A stretch of 64,000 bases of DNA from Sapria himalayana (Eukaryota > Streptophyta > Magnoliopsida > Malpighiales > Rafflesiaceae), in assembly GCA_029783825.1 (NCBI GenBank), contig JAREIK010018567.1, forward strand, positions 78,106 through 142,105. The letters are read 5' to 3'. Numbering within the stretch: the stretch's first letter is position 1; each line of letters opens with the position of its first letter. Of the stretch, positions 51,001-64,000 are shown one piece after another. The notes beneath the pieces are model-generated. The model was not told where the DNA came from. It was given only the letters and a program-made list of their open reading frames with translations, and did no database searches. The position numbers and the translations under genes are program-made.

Positions 51001-51990
51001 TTATTTATATTGAATTTATATTATAAATAAATATAATGATTATTATAACTAAAGATCGTATTAACTTTAAAAAAAAAATAAATTATATTTTCAAAGGTTA
51101 TATTTATCAATAAATTATTAATATATTTAATATAATGATTATTATATCTATCTAAATAAATTATATCTATCTTATAAATATAATGATTATTATAAATAAA
51201 TTATTAATTTAATAAAAAATTATATTTATCAATAATTGTATTTTCAAAGTTATAACCTTTGAAAATACTTAAACCTTTTATTATAAATAAATTTCTAAAC
51301 TCCTAAACGACAATACCTCTAAATACTTAAACCATTAAACATGTCTACATTAATAAAAAATCTTAAATCTCAATTTAATTTTTATTTAGTATAATTTTAA
51401 ATTTTTAATTTAATTATTTATCAGTTTATTTTATAGAAATATTAATTACAAAATAAATTATTAGTGAGACAGATCTAATTAAATTAGACTGGTATACCCA
51501 AAATAATAAAGAATAAATCTCAAAATTATTTGTTCATTATAATTTTAAATATTCATTGTAATTATTTATTTGTTTATTTTTATATAAATATTAATTAAAA
51601 AATAAATTATGAGTTAGACGAATATAATTTATATAAATTAATTTTCATCAAAAAATATGGATAAACTTTTTAAATGAAAAAAAAAATTCAAAACAACAAA
51701 TTATTATATAGTAATATATTTTGATTTCTTCTTAATCATTTTAGGTTACTTTATTATATTTTAATTGATATATATCTTATTAATAATAGATTATTAATTT
51801 ATTTTTTGATCATTCTTAGAATATTTATCAATAATATTGTTTATATTGTATTTATATGATATATAAATATAATGATTATTATAACTAAATATTGAATTCA
51901 CATTTTAAAAAAATTTAAAAATTATTCTATTTTCAAATGTTATAACCTTTGAAAATATCAAAAAATAATAAAAATAATTTTTTTTTAATT
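48100..51990 (+). repeat. Left arm of second inverted duplication
   Basis: This arm pairs with 60,340-64,000 at a nearly constant coordinate sum of about 112,200. Shared rare joins prove the pairing: a fused TTTTTATATAGTAATATATT / TTTTCATCTAAATATTATT at about 50,090-50,125 (against 62,040-62,100), and CTTAAACCTTTTATTATAAA at about 51,268 (against 61,030-61,050). The right arm runs off the window, so the outer end is unknown. Confidence 0.85.
51105..51245. other. Scrambled patchwork inside one monomer
   Basis: Between GTTATATTTATCAATAAATT and TTTATCAATAATTGTATTTTC the monomer order breaks up. Short words of the satellite core (ATAATGATTATTAT, TATCTATC, TTTATCAATAA) recur two or three times out of order. 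The matching place in the inverted partner (about 61,050-61,090) is a simple uninterrupted monomer. Confidence 0.7.
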
Positions 51991-54186
51991 TTAATTTTTA
52001 ATTTTAATTTTTTAATAGTTTATTAATTTTTTATTGATCATTATTATAAATGTATTAATAAAATTATTTATATTAATTTACATTATATATAATTATTAAG
52101 ATTATTATTATTATTGAATATTATATTCACATTTATAAAAATTAAAAATTATTATATTTTCAAAGGTTATAACCTTCAAAAATTAAAAAAAAATCAAAAA
52201 ATTAAAATTTTGATTTTTTTCATTCTTTAAATAAAAACTATAAATCACTTAAGGCCTAAATACTTAAATCACTAAACTCCAAAATGCCTAAATACTTAAA
52301 CCATTAAACTAGTATATCCTGAATAATAAATAATAAATCTTTATTTTATTTGCTATTCATTATAATTTTAAATATTCATTTTAATTATTTATTAGTTTAT
52401 TTTATAGAATTATAAATTAAAAATAAATTATGAAGAAGAAAAATATAATTTAAATAATTTACTTTTAATAACAAAAAATATAAACTTATAAAAAGAAGCA
52501 AAACATCAAAGAAAGTATTATTTTGTAATATATTTTACTTTGATTTTGAATAAATTTACTGTTTTGCAAATATATTTAAAATATATCTATCTTATTAATA
52601 ATAGCTTATTATTTTATTTTTTGATCATTAATATAATATATTTTAATATAATTGTTTATATTGAATTTATATGATATATAATTATCAAGATTATCATAAC
52701 TAAATATATTATTCACATATAAAAAAAAATTTAAAAATTGTAATATTTTAAAGTTTATAACCTTCAAAAATGAGAAAAAATAATAAAAATAAATTTTTTG
52801 TTATATCATTAAATTCCTAAATACATAAATATCTATACTCCTAACCCCTGAAGCCCCTAAATACTTTAACCTTTAAACTCGTAAACCTTAAATATAATTT
52901 AAATAATTTATAGAAATATTAATTACAAAATAAATTATGAGTGATATAAATTTAATTTAAATAATATAATTTTCATAAAAAACATATAAGCTTATAAAAT
53001 GATGCAAAAACTAAAAAAATTATTATTTAGTAATAAATTTTACTTTGATTTTGAATAATTTTAGGTTTTTTAATTATATTTTAATTTATATCTCTCATAT
53101 TAATAATAGTTTTATTAATTTAATTTTTGTTAATTGATATCATATCTATCAATAAATTTGTTTATATTTAGTTTATATTATATATAGTTATAATATTATT
53201 TTTACTAAATATTATATTCACATTTTTAAAAAAATTTTAAAATTATTATATTTTCAAATGTTATAACCTTTCAAAATTTGAAGAAATATCAAAAATAATT
53301 TTTTTGTTATTTCATTGTTTGAATAAACCTATAAACCATTACATGCCTAAATACTTAAATCAATAACTTCTGAATCTCGAAAACCCTGAATAGATAAATT
53401 TTTTAAACATGTATATCCTAAATAATAAATAATAAATCTCATTTTTATTTTTTTCATTATAATTTTAAATATTCATTTTAATTATTTATTTATTTATTTT
53501 TGTTATTTCATTATTTAAATAAAACCTATAAACCACTAAATGCCTAAAAACATAAATCCCTAAACTTCTAAATGACAAAACCTCTAAATACTTAAACCAT
53601 TAAACTGGTATACATTAATGATAATTCATAAATTTCATTTTAATTTTTATTCAGTATAATTTAAATTTTTATTTTAATTATTTAACATTTTATTTTTATA
53701 GAAATATTAATTACAAAATAAATTATTAGTAAGACAGATATAATTTAAATTAAACCGGTATACCCTAAATATAAAGAATAAATATCTTTTTTTCCATATA
53801 ATTTTAAATATTCATTTTAATCTTTATTTGTTTATTTTTATATAAATATTAATTACAAAACTAAATTATGAGATAGAAAATTATAATTTATATAAATTAT
53901 TTTTCATCAAAAAAAATATAGAGAAACTTTTAAAAGAAAAAAAAATTTCAACTCAAAAAATTATTATATAGTAATATATTTTGCTTTGCTTCTTAATCTT
54001 TTTTAGTTTTGTAATTATATTTTAATTGATAACTATCTTATTAATAATAGATTATTATTTTATTTTTTGATTATTATTAGAATATTTATCAATAAAATTA
54101 TTTATATTGAATTTACATGAAATATAAATATAATGATTATTATAACTAAATATTGAATTCACTTGTAAAAAAAATTAAAAATAATT

Positions 54187-54218
54187 ATATTTTCAAAGGT
54201 TATAACCTTTGAAAATAT
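54187..54218. repeat. Perfect 32-bp palindrome in a satellite monomer
   Basis: The ATATTTTCAAAGGTTA half-site plus exact reverse complement is identical to those at 8973 and 20,849, but in an array block more than 30 kb from the nearer of the two. Confidence 0.93.
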
Positions 54219-55742
54219 CAAAAAATAATAAAAATAAATTAATTGTTATTTTATTTTTTAAATAAAACCTATAAACCACTAATGCATACACATTAAATCA
54301 GTAAACTCCTAAACCCCGTAATACCTAAATACAAATCACTATATAATACATAATAATTAATAAATCTAATTTTTATTTCTATATTTTATACTTTTAAATA
54401 TTCATTTTAATTATTTATAAGTTTATTTTTATAGAAATATTTATTACAAATAAATTATGAGTGCGACAAATATAATTTAAATAATTTATTTTTAATCAAA
54501 AAGATATATACGCTGATAAAAGAAGTAAAATTTAAAAATTAAAAATTATTATTCAGTAATATATTTTACTTAATATTGAATCAATTTGAGTTTTCTAAAT
54601 ATTTTTTAATTAATATCTATCTTATTATTAATTGTTTATTAATTTAATTTTTGATCATTATTATAATATCTATCAATAAAATTATTTATATTGAATTTAT
54701 ATGATATATAATTATTAATATTATTATAACTAAATATTGCATTCACATATCAGAATATCTTAAATTTTATTATATTTCAGAGGTTATAACCTCTGAAAAT
54801 GAAAAAAAATTACAAATTTTTTTGTCATTTTATTGTTTAAATAAAACATATAAAATACTAAATGGCTAAAAACATAAATCTCTAAACTCCTAAATGTCAA
54901 AACCATTAAACTGGTATATATTAATAATAAATCATAAATCTCATTTTAATTTTTATTCAATATAATTTTAAATTTTTATTTTAATTATTTATCAGTTGAT
55001 TTTTATAGAAATATTAATTACAAAATAAATTATTAGTGAAACAGATCTAATTTAAATTAAAATAGTATCCCTAAATAATTTATAATAAATAATAAATTTC
55101 ATTTTTTTTCATTGTAATTTTAAATATTCATTTTAATTATTTATTTGTTTTATTTTTATAAATATTAATTACAAAATAAATTGAGCTAGACAGAAATAAT
55201 TTATATAAATTATTTTTCATCAAAAAATTATAGATAAACTTTTTTTAAAAAAAAAATTTTCAAGATACAAAATTATTATATAGTAATATATTTTGCTTTA
55301 GCTTCTGAATCATTTTATGTTTTGTAATTATATTTTAATTGATATCTATCTTATTAATAATAGTTTATTAATTTTTTTTGATTATTATTAGAAAATTTAT
55401 CAATAAAAATATTTATATTGAATTTATATCACATATAAATTTAATAATTATTATAACTAAATATTATATTCACTTTTGAAAAAAGTTTTAAAATTTTTAT
55501 ATTTTCAAAGATTATAACCTCTGAACTTGTGAAAAAATAAAAAAAATATTTTTTTTGTTATTTCATTGTTTAAATAAAACCTATAATTCACTAAATGCCT
55601 AAAGACTTAAATCACTAAACTACAAAATCTTGATACCCCTATATAGATAATCCTTTAAACTGGTATACCCTAAATAATAATTAATAAATCTCATTTTTAT
55701 TTGTTGTCATTTTAATTTAAAAAATTCATTTCGATTGTTTAG

Positions 55743-55743
<1 letters not shown>

Positions 55744-55774
<31 letters not shown>
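55744..55774. repeat. (TA)n microsatellite
   Basis: About 15 TA units replace the GTTAAGTTTTTTATTTATAT segment of the sister monomer at about 6275-6300. The run appears to have grown from a short TATATATA already present there. Confidence 0.9.
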
Positions 55775-55779
<5 letters not shown>

Positions 55780-56868
55780 TAAAATAAATTATGAGTTAAA
55801 AATATAAGTTATAAAAATTATTTTTCTTCAAAAAATAGATAAGCTTATAAAAGAATAAAAATTTAAAAACAAATAATTATTATTAAGTAAATATTTTGCT
55901 TGCTTTTGAATTATTTTAGGTTTTGATATTATATTTAAGTAATATCAATCTTATTCATAATAGATTTTAAATTTATTTTTTGATAATTATTAGAATATAT
56001 ATCAATAAAATTGTTTATATTGAATTTATATGATATATAATTATTATGATTATTATAAATAAATATTGTATTCACTTTTGAAAAAATTTAAAAATTATTA
56101 TATTTTCAAAGGTTATAATCTTAAAAATGAGAAGAATACAAAAAATAATTTTTTTGTTATTTCTTTTTAAAATAAAAACTATAGACCACTAAATGTTAGT
56201 TAATTAAATCAGTAGCTCATAAAACCTGAAAACCCCTAAATACATAAACCTTATATCATCTGTATACTACTTAATAAATAATAAATCTCATTTTTATTTC
56301 TATTTATTATAATTTTAAACTTTCATTTTAATTATTAATAGTTTAATTTTTTAGAAAAATTAATTAGCAAATAAATTTCGAGTGAGATAGATATTATTTA
56401 AATAATTTATTTTAATCATAAAAAAATATAAGCTTGTAAAAAGATGGAAAATTTTAAAAATTAAATATTATTATTTAGTAATATATTTTTATTTGATTTT
56501 GAATCATTTTGTGTTATGTAAATATATTTTAATTAATATTTATATTATTAATAATATTTTATTAATTTAATTTTTGATCATTATTATAATATCTATCATT
56601 AACATTATTATATTGACTTTATATGATATATAATTAATAAGATTAATATAATTATACATGGTATTCACATTTCAAAAGATTTTAAAAATAATTTTATTTT
56701 TAAAGGTTATAACATTTGAAAATCTAAAAAAAATCAAAAAAAAAATTATTTTTATTATATAAATAAAACCTATATACCACTAAATGCCTAAAAACATAAA
56801 TTGCTAAACTCCTAAATGACAAAACCCCTAAATAATCGATCCATTAAACCAGGTATAGCATACATAAT

Positions 56869-57444
56869 TGTTGGGCAATTGTGCTTCCATGGTAGTGAGA
56901 TCGAGTATACAGAAACACAGAAACAACAGAAAACAAGCAATATATATATATCCCAATTCAGCAACCATCCATGATAGAATCAAAAAACAAGAAATAAACA
57001 CCAAAAATAACGTGGTTCAGCTAGTCGCTCAGTATGACTAGCTAAATCCACCAGAAAATGCTTTTGCGTTACATATTAAACCAACAGAAATGTCTTACGG
57101 TATTCAGCACACAGAATAGTCACGATAATCGCACAGAGAGAAGAGAGAGAGATGATGAACAGCTCCACGGATCCAAAACAGCCACCTGGAAAATAAAATT
57201 ACAAACATTTTATATTAAAATTTATCACAGTTCATTTAACCGGAGCGGGTCGGATCATGAGACTGGTCAGGCTCTGTTCCAATTTCGGCCGCTGTCCGGT
57301 CAGCAAGACCTCCGTTATTGTGCTACAGCTAGTATCCACGTCCTCTTAATATTTCCTTTCCTGTACTTACATGAAAATATTAAAAAAGAAAAAAATATTT
57401 GGTTATACAAACAGATTATCAAAAAATAAATTACATATACATTA
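56869..57444 (-). mobile_element. Solo LTR of Copia family, copy C
   Basis: 576 bp from TGTTGGGCAATTGTGC to ACATATACATTA, with an exact ATAAT duplication (56,864-56,868 and 57,445-57,449). The left flank (AAATAATCGATCCATTAAAC) and right flank (ATAATAAATCTTAAATCTC) match copy A. An open frame at 57,058-57,429 lies wholly inside this LTR and is not a gene. Confidence 0.93.
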
Positions 57445-59480
57445 ATAATAAATCTTAAATCTCATTTTAATTTGTATTCATTATAATTTTAAATATTTTA
57501 TTTTTTATATAAATATTAATTACAAAATAAATAATTAGTCAGACAAATATAATATTAATAATTTACTTTTAATAAGAAATATATATAATTTAATAAAAAG
57601 TAGTACAATTTAAAAACAAAAAATTATTATTTAGTAATAAATTTTAAATTGATTTTGAATCATTTAGGTTTTGTAATTATATTTAATTTATATCTATCAT
57701 ATTAATAATAGCTTATTAATTTATTTTTTGATAATTGATATCATATCTATCAATAAAATTCTTTAAAATTAGTTTATTTATATATAATTATAATGATTAT
57801 TATTACTAAATATTTATTCACATTTTAAAAATATCAAAATTATTATATTTTCAAAGGTTATAACCTCAAAAATAAGAAAAATAATACAAAATAAATATTT
57901 TATATATCATTGTTTAATTAAAACTTATAAACCATTAAATGCCTAAATACATAAATATCTAAACTCCTAAACCTCAAATCCACTAAATACCTAAACCTTT
58001 AAACTCGTAAACCTTAAATATAATTTAAATAATATATTTTTCAACAAAAAACATATAAGCTTATAAATGATGCAAAAACTTACAAAAAAAATTATTATTT
58101 AGTAATAAATTTTACTTGATTTTGAATAATTTTAAGGTTTTTAATTATATTTTAATTTATAACTATGATATTAATAATAGTTTATTAATTTATTTTTTGA
58201 TAATTGATATAATATTATCAATAAAATTGTTTATATTTAGTTTATATTATATATAGTTATAATAATTATTCTTACTAAATATTGTATTCAAAATTTTTAA
58301 AAATTTTAAAATTATTATATTTTCAAATGTTATGACATTTGAAAATTTGATAAAATATCAAAAAAAAATTTTTTGTTATTTCATTTTTTAAATAAAATCT
58401 ATAAGCCATTAAATACCTAAATACTTAAATCAATAACTTCTAAATCTCAAAAACCCTAAGTAGATAAATTTTTTAAACAAGTATATCCAAAATAATAAAT
58501 AATAAATAATAAATCTCATTTTTATTTTTTTCATTATAATTTTAAATATTCATTTTAATTATTTATATGTTTATTTTATCTAATTATTAATTACAATATA
58601 AATTATGAGTTAGACAAATATAATTTATATAAATTATTTTTTTTAAAAAATATAGATAAACTTTTTAAAAGAAAAAAAATTCAAAACAAAAAATTAATAT
58701 ATAGTAATATATTTTGCTTTGTTTCAGAATCTTTTTAGGTTTTGTAATTATATTTATATTGATATCTATCTTATTAATAATAGATTATTAATTTATTCTT
58801 TGATCATTATTAGATATTTATTAATAAATTATTTATATTGAATTATATGATATATAAATATAATGATTAATATAACTAAATATTATATTCACTTTTGAAA
58901 AAAATTTAAAAATTATTATATTTCCAAAGGTTATAACCTTTGAAAATATCAAAAAATAAAAAAAATATATTTTTTGATATTTTTTAAAAAAACACCTATA
59001 AACCACTAAATGCATACACAGTTAAATCAGTAAACTCTTAAACCTCGTAATGCCAAAATACATAAACCATTAAACCGCTATATACTACTTAATAATTAAT
59101 AAATCTAATTTTTAATTATATTTATTAGTTTATTTTTATAGAAATATTTATTACAGAATAAATTATGAGTGTTACAAATATAATTTAAAAAATATATATG
59201 CTTATAAAATAAGAAAAAATTTAAATATTAAAAATTGTTATCAAGAAATATATTTTACTATAATTTTTAATCAATTTGGGTTTTGTAATTATTTTTAAAT
59301 TAATATCTATTTTAATATCAAGAGTTTATAAATTTAATTTTGATTATTATTATAATATATATCAATAAAATTGTTTATATTGAATTTATATAAATTATAG
59401 TGATTAATATTATTATAACTAAGTATTGTATTCATATTTCAAAAAATTTTAAATATTATTATATTTTCAAAGGTTATAGC
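57445..59480 (+). repeat. Satellite array, block 9 (forward)
   Basis: The block is colinear with 7974 to about 9550 but holds one extra short monomer (about 57,830-58,320) with the ACTCGTAAACC / ATAATTTAAATAAT truncated join. It ends abruptly inside a palindrome, after AAAGGTTATA at 59,480, where orientation flips. No gene seen. Confidence 0.88.
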
Positions 59481-62400
59481 AGTTTAATTTAAATTATAAA
59501 AATCTCACTAATAATTTATTTTGTAATTAATATTTTTATAAAAATAAACTGATAAATAATTAAAATAAAAATCTAAAATTATACTAAATAAAAATTAAAA
59601 TTAGATATATGATTTATTATTAATGTATACCAATTTAATAGTTTACGTATTTAGAGGTTTTGTCATTTAGGTGTTTAGCGATTCATTTTATTAGGCATTT
59701 AGTGGTTTATAGATTTTATTTAAATAATAAAATAACAAATAAATTTCGTAATTTTTTGTCATTTTCATAGGTTATAACCTTTCAAAATATAATAATATTT
59801 AAAATTTTTTGGAATGTGAATACAATATTTAATTATAATAATTTTAATAATTACATATCTTTATAAATTCAATATAAACAATTTTATTGATAGATATTAT
59901 AATAATGATCAAAAATTAAATTAATAAACTATTAATAATAAGATAGATATTAATTAAAAAATATTTACAAAACCCAAATTGATTCAAAATTAAAGTAAAA
60001 TATATTATTGGATAATAATATTTAAATTTTAAAATTTTACTTCTTTTATAAGCCTATATTTTTTTTGAATTAAAAATAAATTATTAAATTATATTTGTCG
60101 CACTCATAATTTATTTTGTTATAAATATTTCTATAAAATAACTAATAAATAATTAAAATGAATATTTAAAATAATAATAAATTGAAATAAAAATTAGATT
60201 TCTTAATTTTTAAGTAGTATATAGCAGTTTAATGGTTTATGTATTAGGCATTATGGGCCTTAAGGAGTTTACTGATTTTACTAGTGTATGCATTTAGTGG
60301 TTTATATGTTTTATTTAAAATTAAAATAACAAAAAATTTATCTTTATTATTTTTTGATATTTTCAAAGGTTATAACATTGAAAATAGAATAATTTTTAAT
60401 TTTTTTTCAAATGTGAATTCAATATTTAGTTATAATAATCATTATATTTATATAATCATATAAATACAATATAAACAATATTATTGATAAATATTCTAAG
60501 AATGATCAAAAAATAAATTAATAATCTATTATTAATAAGATAGATATCAATTAAAATATAATAAATACCTAAAATGATTAAGAAGAAATCAAAATATATT
60601 ACTATATTATAATTTGTTGTTTTGAACTTTTTTTTTCATTTAAAAAGTTTATCCATATATTTTTGATGAAAATTAATTTATAAAAATTATATTCGTCTAA
60701 CTCATGATTTATTTTTTAATTAATATTTATATAAAAATAAACAAATAAATAATTACAATGATTATTTAAAATTATAATGAAAAAATAATTTTGAGATTTA
60801 TTCTTTATTATTTTGTGTATACCAGTCTAATTTAAATTAGATCTGTCTCACTAATAATTTATTTTGTAATTAATATTTCTATTAAAATAAACTGATAAAT
60901 AATTAAAATAAAAATTTAAAATTATACTAAATAAAAATTAAATTGAGATTTATGATTTTTTATTAATGTACACATGTTTAATGGTTTAAGTATTTAGAGG
61001 TATTGTCATTTAGGAGTTTAAAAATTTATTTATAATAAAAGGTTTAACTATTTTCAAAGGTTATAACCTTTGAAAATACAATAAATTTTAAATTTTTTTC
61101 TAAAGTTAATACAATCTTTAGTTATAATAATCATTATATTTATATATAATATAAATTCAATATAAATAATTTTATTGATAAATATTCTATTAATGATGAA
61201 AAAATAAATTAATAATCTATTATTAATAAGATAGATATCAATTAAAATATAATTACAAAACGTAAAATGATTCAGAAGCAAAGCAAAATATATTACTATA
61301 TAATAATTTTTTGTTTTGAATTTTTTTTCTTTTAAAAAGTTTATGTATATTTTTTTGATGAAAAATAATTTATATAAATTTTAGTTGTCTAACTAATAAT
61401 TTATTCTGTAATTAATATATTTATAAAAATAAACAAATAAATAATTAAAATGAATATTTAAAATTATAATGAAAAAAATGAGATTTATTATTTATTATTT
61501 AGGGATACAGGTTTAATTTAAATTAGATATTTCTCACTAATAATTTATTTTGTAATTAATATTTATATAAAAATAAACTGATAAATATTTAAAATAAAAA
61601 TTTCAAATTATACTGAATAAAATTAAAAATGAGATTTATGATTTATTATTACTGTATACTAGTTTAATGGATTAAGTATTTAGAGGTTTTTTCATTTAGG
61701 ATTTTAGCGATTTATGTTTTTAGGCTTTTAGTGGTTTATATGTTTTATTTTATAAAATAAATATCAAAAAAATTTCTATAATTTTTCTCATTTTCATAAG
61801 TTATAACCTTTGAAAATATAATAATATTTAAAATTTTTGAAATGTGAATACTATGTATAATTATATTAATCTTATTTATTATATATCATATAAATTCAAT
61901 ATAAACAATTTTAATGATAGATATTATAATAATGATCAAAATTTAAATTAATATACTATTATTAATAAATATAATATTAATTAAAATATCTTTACAAAAC
62001 ACAAAATATTCAAATCAAATCAAAATATATTACTAAATAATAATATTTAGATGAAAATATATACACTATATAAAAATGATTCAGAAGAAAGCAAAATATA
62101 TTACTATATAATAATTTGTTGTTTTGAATGTTTTTTTTCTTTTAAAATTTTATCCATATTTGTTTTGTTGAAAATTAATTTATATAAATTATATTTGTCT
62201 AACTCATAATTTAATTTTTTAATTATATTTATATAAAATAAACAAATAATAATTAAAATGAATATTTAAAATAATAATGAAAACGATAATATTGAGATTT
62301 ATTCTTTATTATTTTGGGTATACTAGTCTAATTTAAATTAGATCTGTCTAACTAATAATTTATTTTGTTATTAATATTTCTATAAAAATAAACTGATAAT

Positions 62401-64000
62401 AATTAAATAAAAATTTTAATTATACTAAATAAAAATTAAAAAGAGATTTATGAATTATACTTAATGTATATCAGTTCTCAAATTTTTAGTATTAGAGGTT
62501 ATTAGTTTAGACTTTAGCGATTTATGTTTTTAGGCATTTAGTGGTGATAGATTAATTTAAACAATGAAAAAGAAAAATTTATTTTGATATTTTTTCACAT
62601 TTTCAAAGGTTATAACCTTTGAAATATAATAATTTTAAATTTTTTAAAATGTGAATACAATATTTAGTAATAATAATCATTATAATTATATATAATATAA
62701 ACTAATATAAACAATTTTATTGATAAATATGAAATCAATTATCAAAAAATAATTAATATGCTATTATTAATATGATAGATATAAATTAAAAATAATTGCA
62801 AAACCTAAATATATTTAAAATCCAAGTATAATTTATTACTAAATAATAATTATTTTTTGTAGTTTTTGCTTCTTTTTATATGCTCATATATCTTTAATGA
62901 AAAATAAATTATTTTAATTATATTTGTATCACTCATAATTTATTTGGTAATTAATATTAAATAAATTAATTAAATTAAATTTAAGGTTTATGAGTTTAAA
63001 GGTTTTAGTATTTAGGGGCTTTTGTGTTTAGGAGTTTAGATGTTTAAGTGTTTGGGCATTTAGTGGTCTATATGTTTATTTAAACAATGATATAACAAAA
63101 ATTTATTTTTATTATTTTTTAATTTTGGAAGGTTATAACATTTGAAAATATAATAATTTTTAATTTTTTTCAAAAGTAAAAATAAAATTTAGTTATGATA
63201 ATCATAATATTATAAGTCATTTAAATTCAATATAAAATTACATTGCTATATATTATAATAATGATAAAAAAAATTTAATAAACTATTATTAATAAGATAG
63301 ATATTATTTAAAATATATTTGCCAAAATCTAAATTTATTCAAAATCAAAGTAAATATATTACTTAATAATAATTTTTTTTGATGTTTTGCTTTTTTATAA
63401 CTTATATTGTTTTTTATTATAAATAAATTATTTAAATTAATTTATCTTACTCATAATTTATTTTGTAATTTATAATTCTATAATAATAAACAATAAATAA
63501 ATAAAATAATTATTTAAAAATAAAATGAATACAATATAATTGAGATTTATATTTATTATCCAGGATATACCGGTTTAATGGTTTAAGTATTTAGGTATTT
63601 TTAGGTTTATGAGATAGTGATTTAAGTGTTTAGACTTTTAGTGATTTATAGTTATTATCTAAATAATTAAAAAACAAAATTTTTTAATTTTTTGAATTTT
63701 TTTTTTGAAGGTTTTAACCTTTGAAAATATAATAATTTTAAATTTTTTTAAATGTGAATATATTTTAGTTATAAAAATCTTAATAATTATATTATATGTA
63801 AACTAAATATAAATAATTTTATACTAAATAATAATTTTTTATTTTAAAAATTTTGCTCATTTATAAGCATATATATTTTTTTGATGAAAAAAAATTATTT
63901 AAATTATATATGTCTTACTAATAATTTAATTTGTTATTATATTTCTATAAAATAATTGATACTAATTAAATGAATATTTAATTTTATATTGAATACTAAT
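59481..64000 (-). repeat. Satellite array, block 10 (reverse), runs off window
   Basis: Reverse monomers start at a truncated GCAGTTTAATTTAAATTA join. From about 60,340 they form the right arm of the second inverted duplication. The array is still continuing at the last base. No gene seen. Confidence 0.88.

Larger units (their letters stand above)
46241..56868 (+). repeat. Satellite array, block 8 (forward)
   Basis: Forward monomers resume mid-unit at TTATAATTATTAAGATTATT, without a palindromic centre. The first about 3.85 kb follow 1-2950 (AACATATAAATCAATAAACTC near 46,999; CTAAAGTCATAAATGAAAAA near 49,641). From about 48.1 to 52.0 kb the block is the left arm of the second inverted duplication. 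Shortened joins lie near 49,210, 50,100, 51,480, 52,870, 53,500, 53,740 and 55,060. The last two monomers match 6187-7393. No gene seen. Confidence 0.88.

Noticed and set aside
57058..57429. 123-codon open frame on the + strand
   Set aside because: It lies entirely within solo LTR copy C, antisense to the element, and is not open in the other LTR copies.

Overview
The window looks like repeat-dominated nuclear DNA of a land plant. It has no recognisable host gene, no RNA gene and no CRISPR array. The plant call rests on a Ty1/Copia retrotransposon of Tork/TNT-like type with an initiator-Met-tRNA primer site, on a degenerate 7-bp telomere-type tract of the plant CCCTAAA period, and on very AT-rich satellite DNA. 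Nothing in the sequence fixes the species.

About 80% of the window is one satellite family. Its monomers are about 590 bp, with recurring truncated versions of about 470-540 bp. Nearly every monomer carries a near-perfect palindrome of 26-34 bp centred on GGTTATAACC, and a block of about ten 8-bp units of form NNNNTAAA. The array changes orientation three times: + from 1 to about 27,560; - from 27,561 to 46,240; + from 46,241 to about 59,480; - from there to the end.

The array is a mosaic of duplicated blocks. A large inverted duplication has arms at about 6,187-17,945 and 27,562-46,240, separated by about 9.6 kb of array. Both arms contain the same solo LTR and the same 2.4-kb non-satellite segment (10,921-13,392 and 32,575-34,938). 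A second inverted duplication has arms at about 48.1-52.0 kb and 60.3-64.0 kb, the latter cut by the window end. Direct copies also exist: about 2.45-6.15 kb against 23.9-27.56 kb, and about 1-2.95 kb against 46.24-50.09 kb. A solo LTR with the same 5-bp target duplication in the same monomer context occurs three times (7,394, 44,448 and 56,869), so it was copied with the array and did not insert three times.

One structurally complete but dead Copia element (36,109-41,983, coding on the - strand) sits in the right arm only. It has two 577-bp LTRs, PBS, gag with a zinc knuckle, protease, integrase, reverse transcriptase, RNase H and PPT. It is broken by many stops and frameshifts, and by a nested solo LTR of the same family (37,723-38,276) inserted just upstream of the reverse-transcriptase YVDD codons. 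All LTRs seen belong to this one family. The likely order is: the solo LTR and the 2.4-kb segment first, then block duplication and inversion, then the full Copia element, then the nested LTR.
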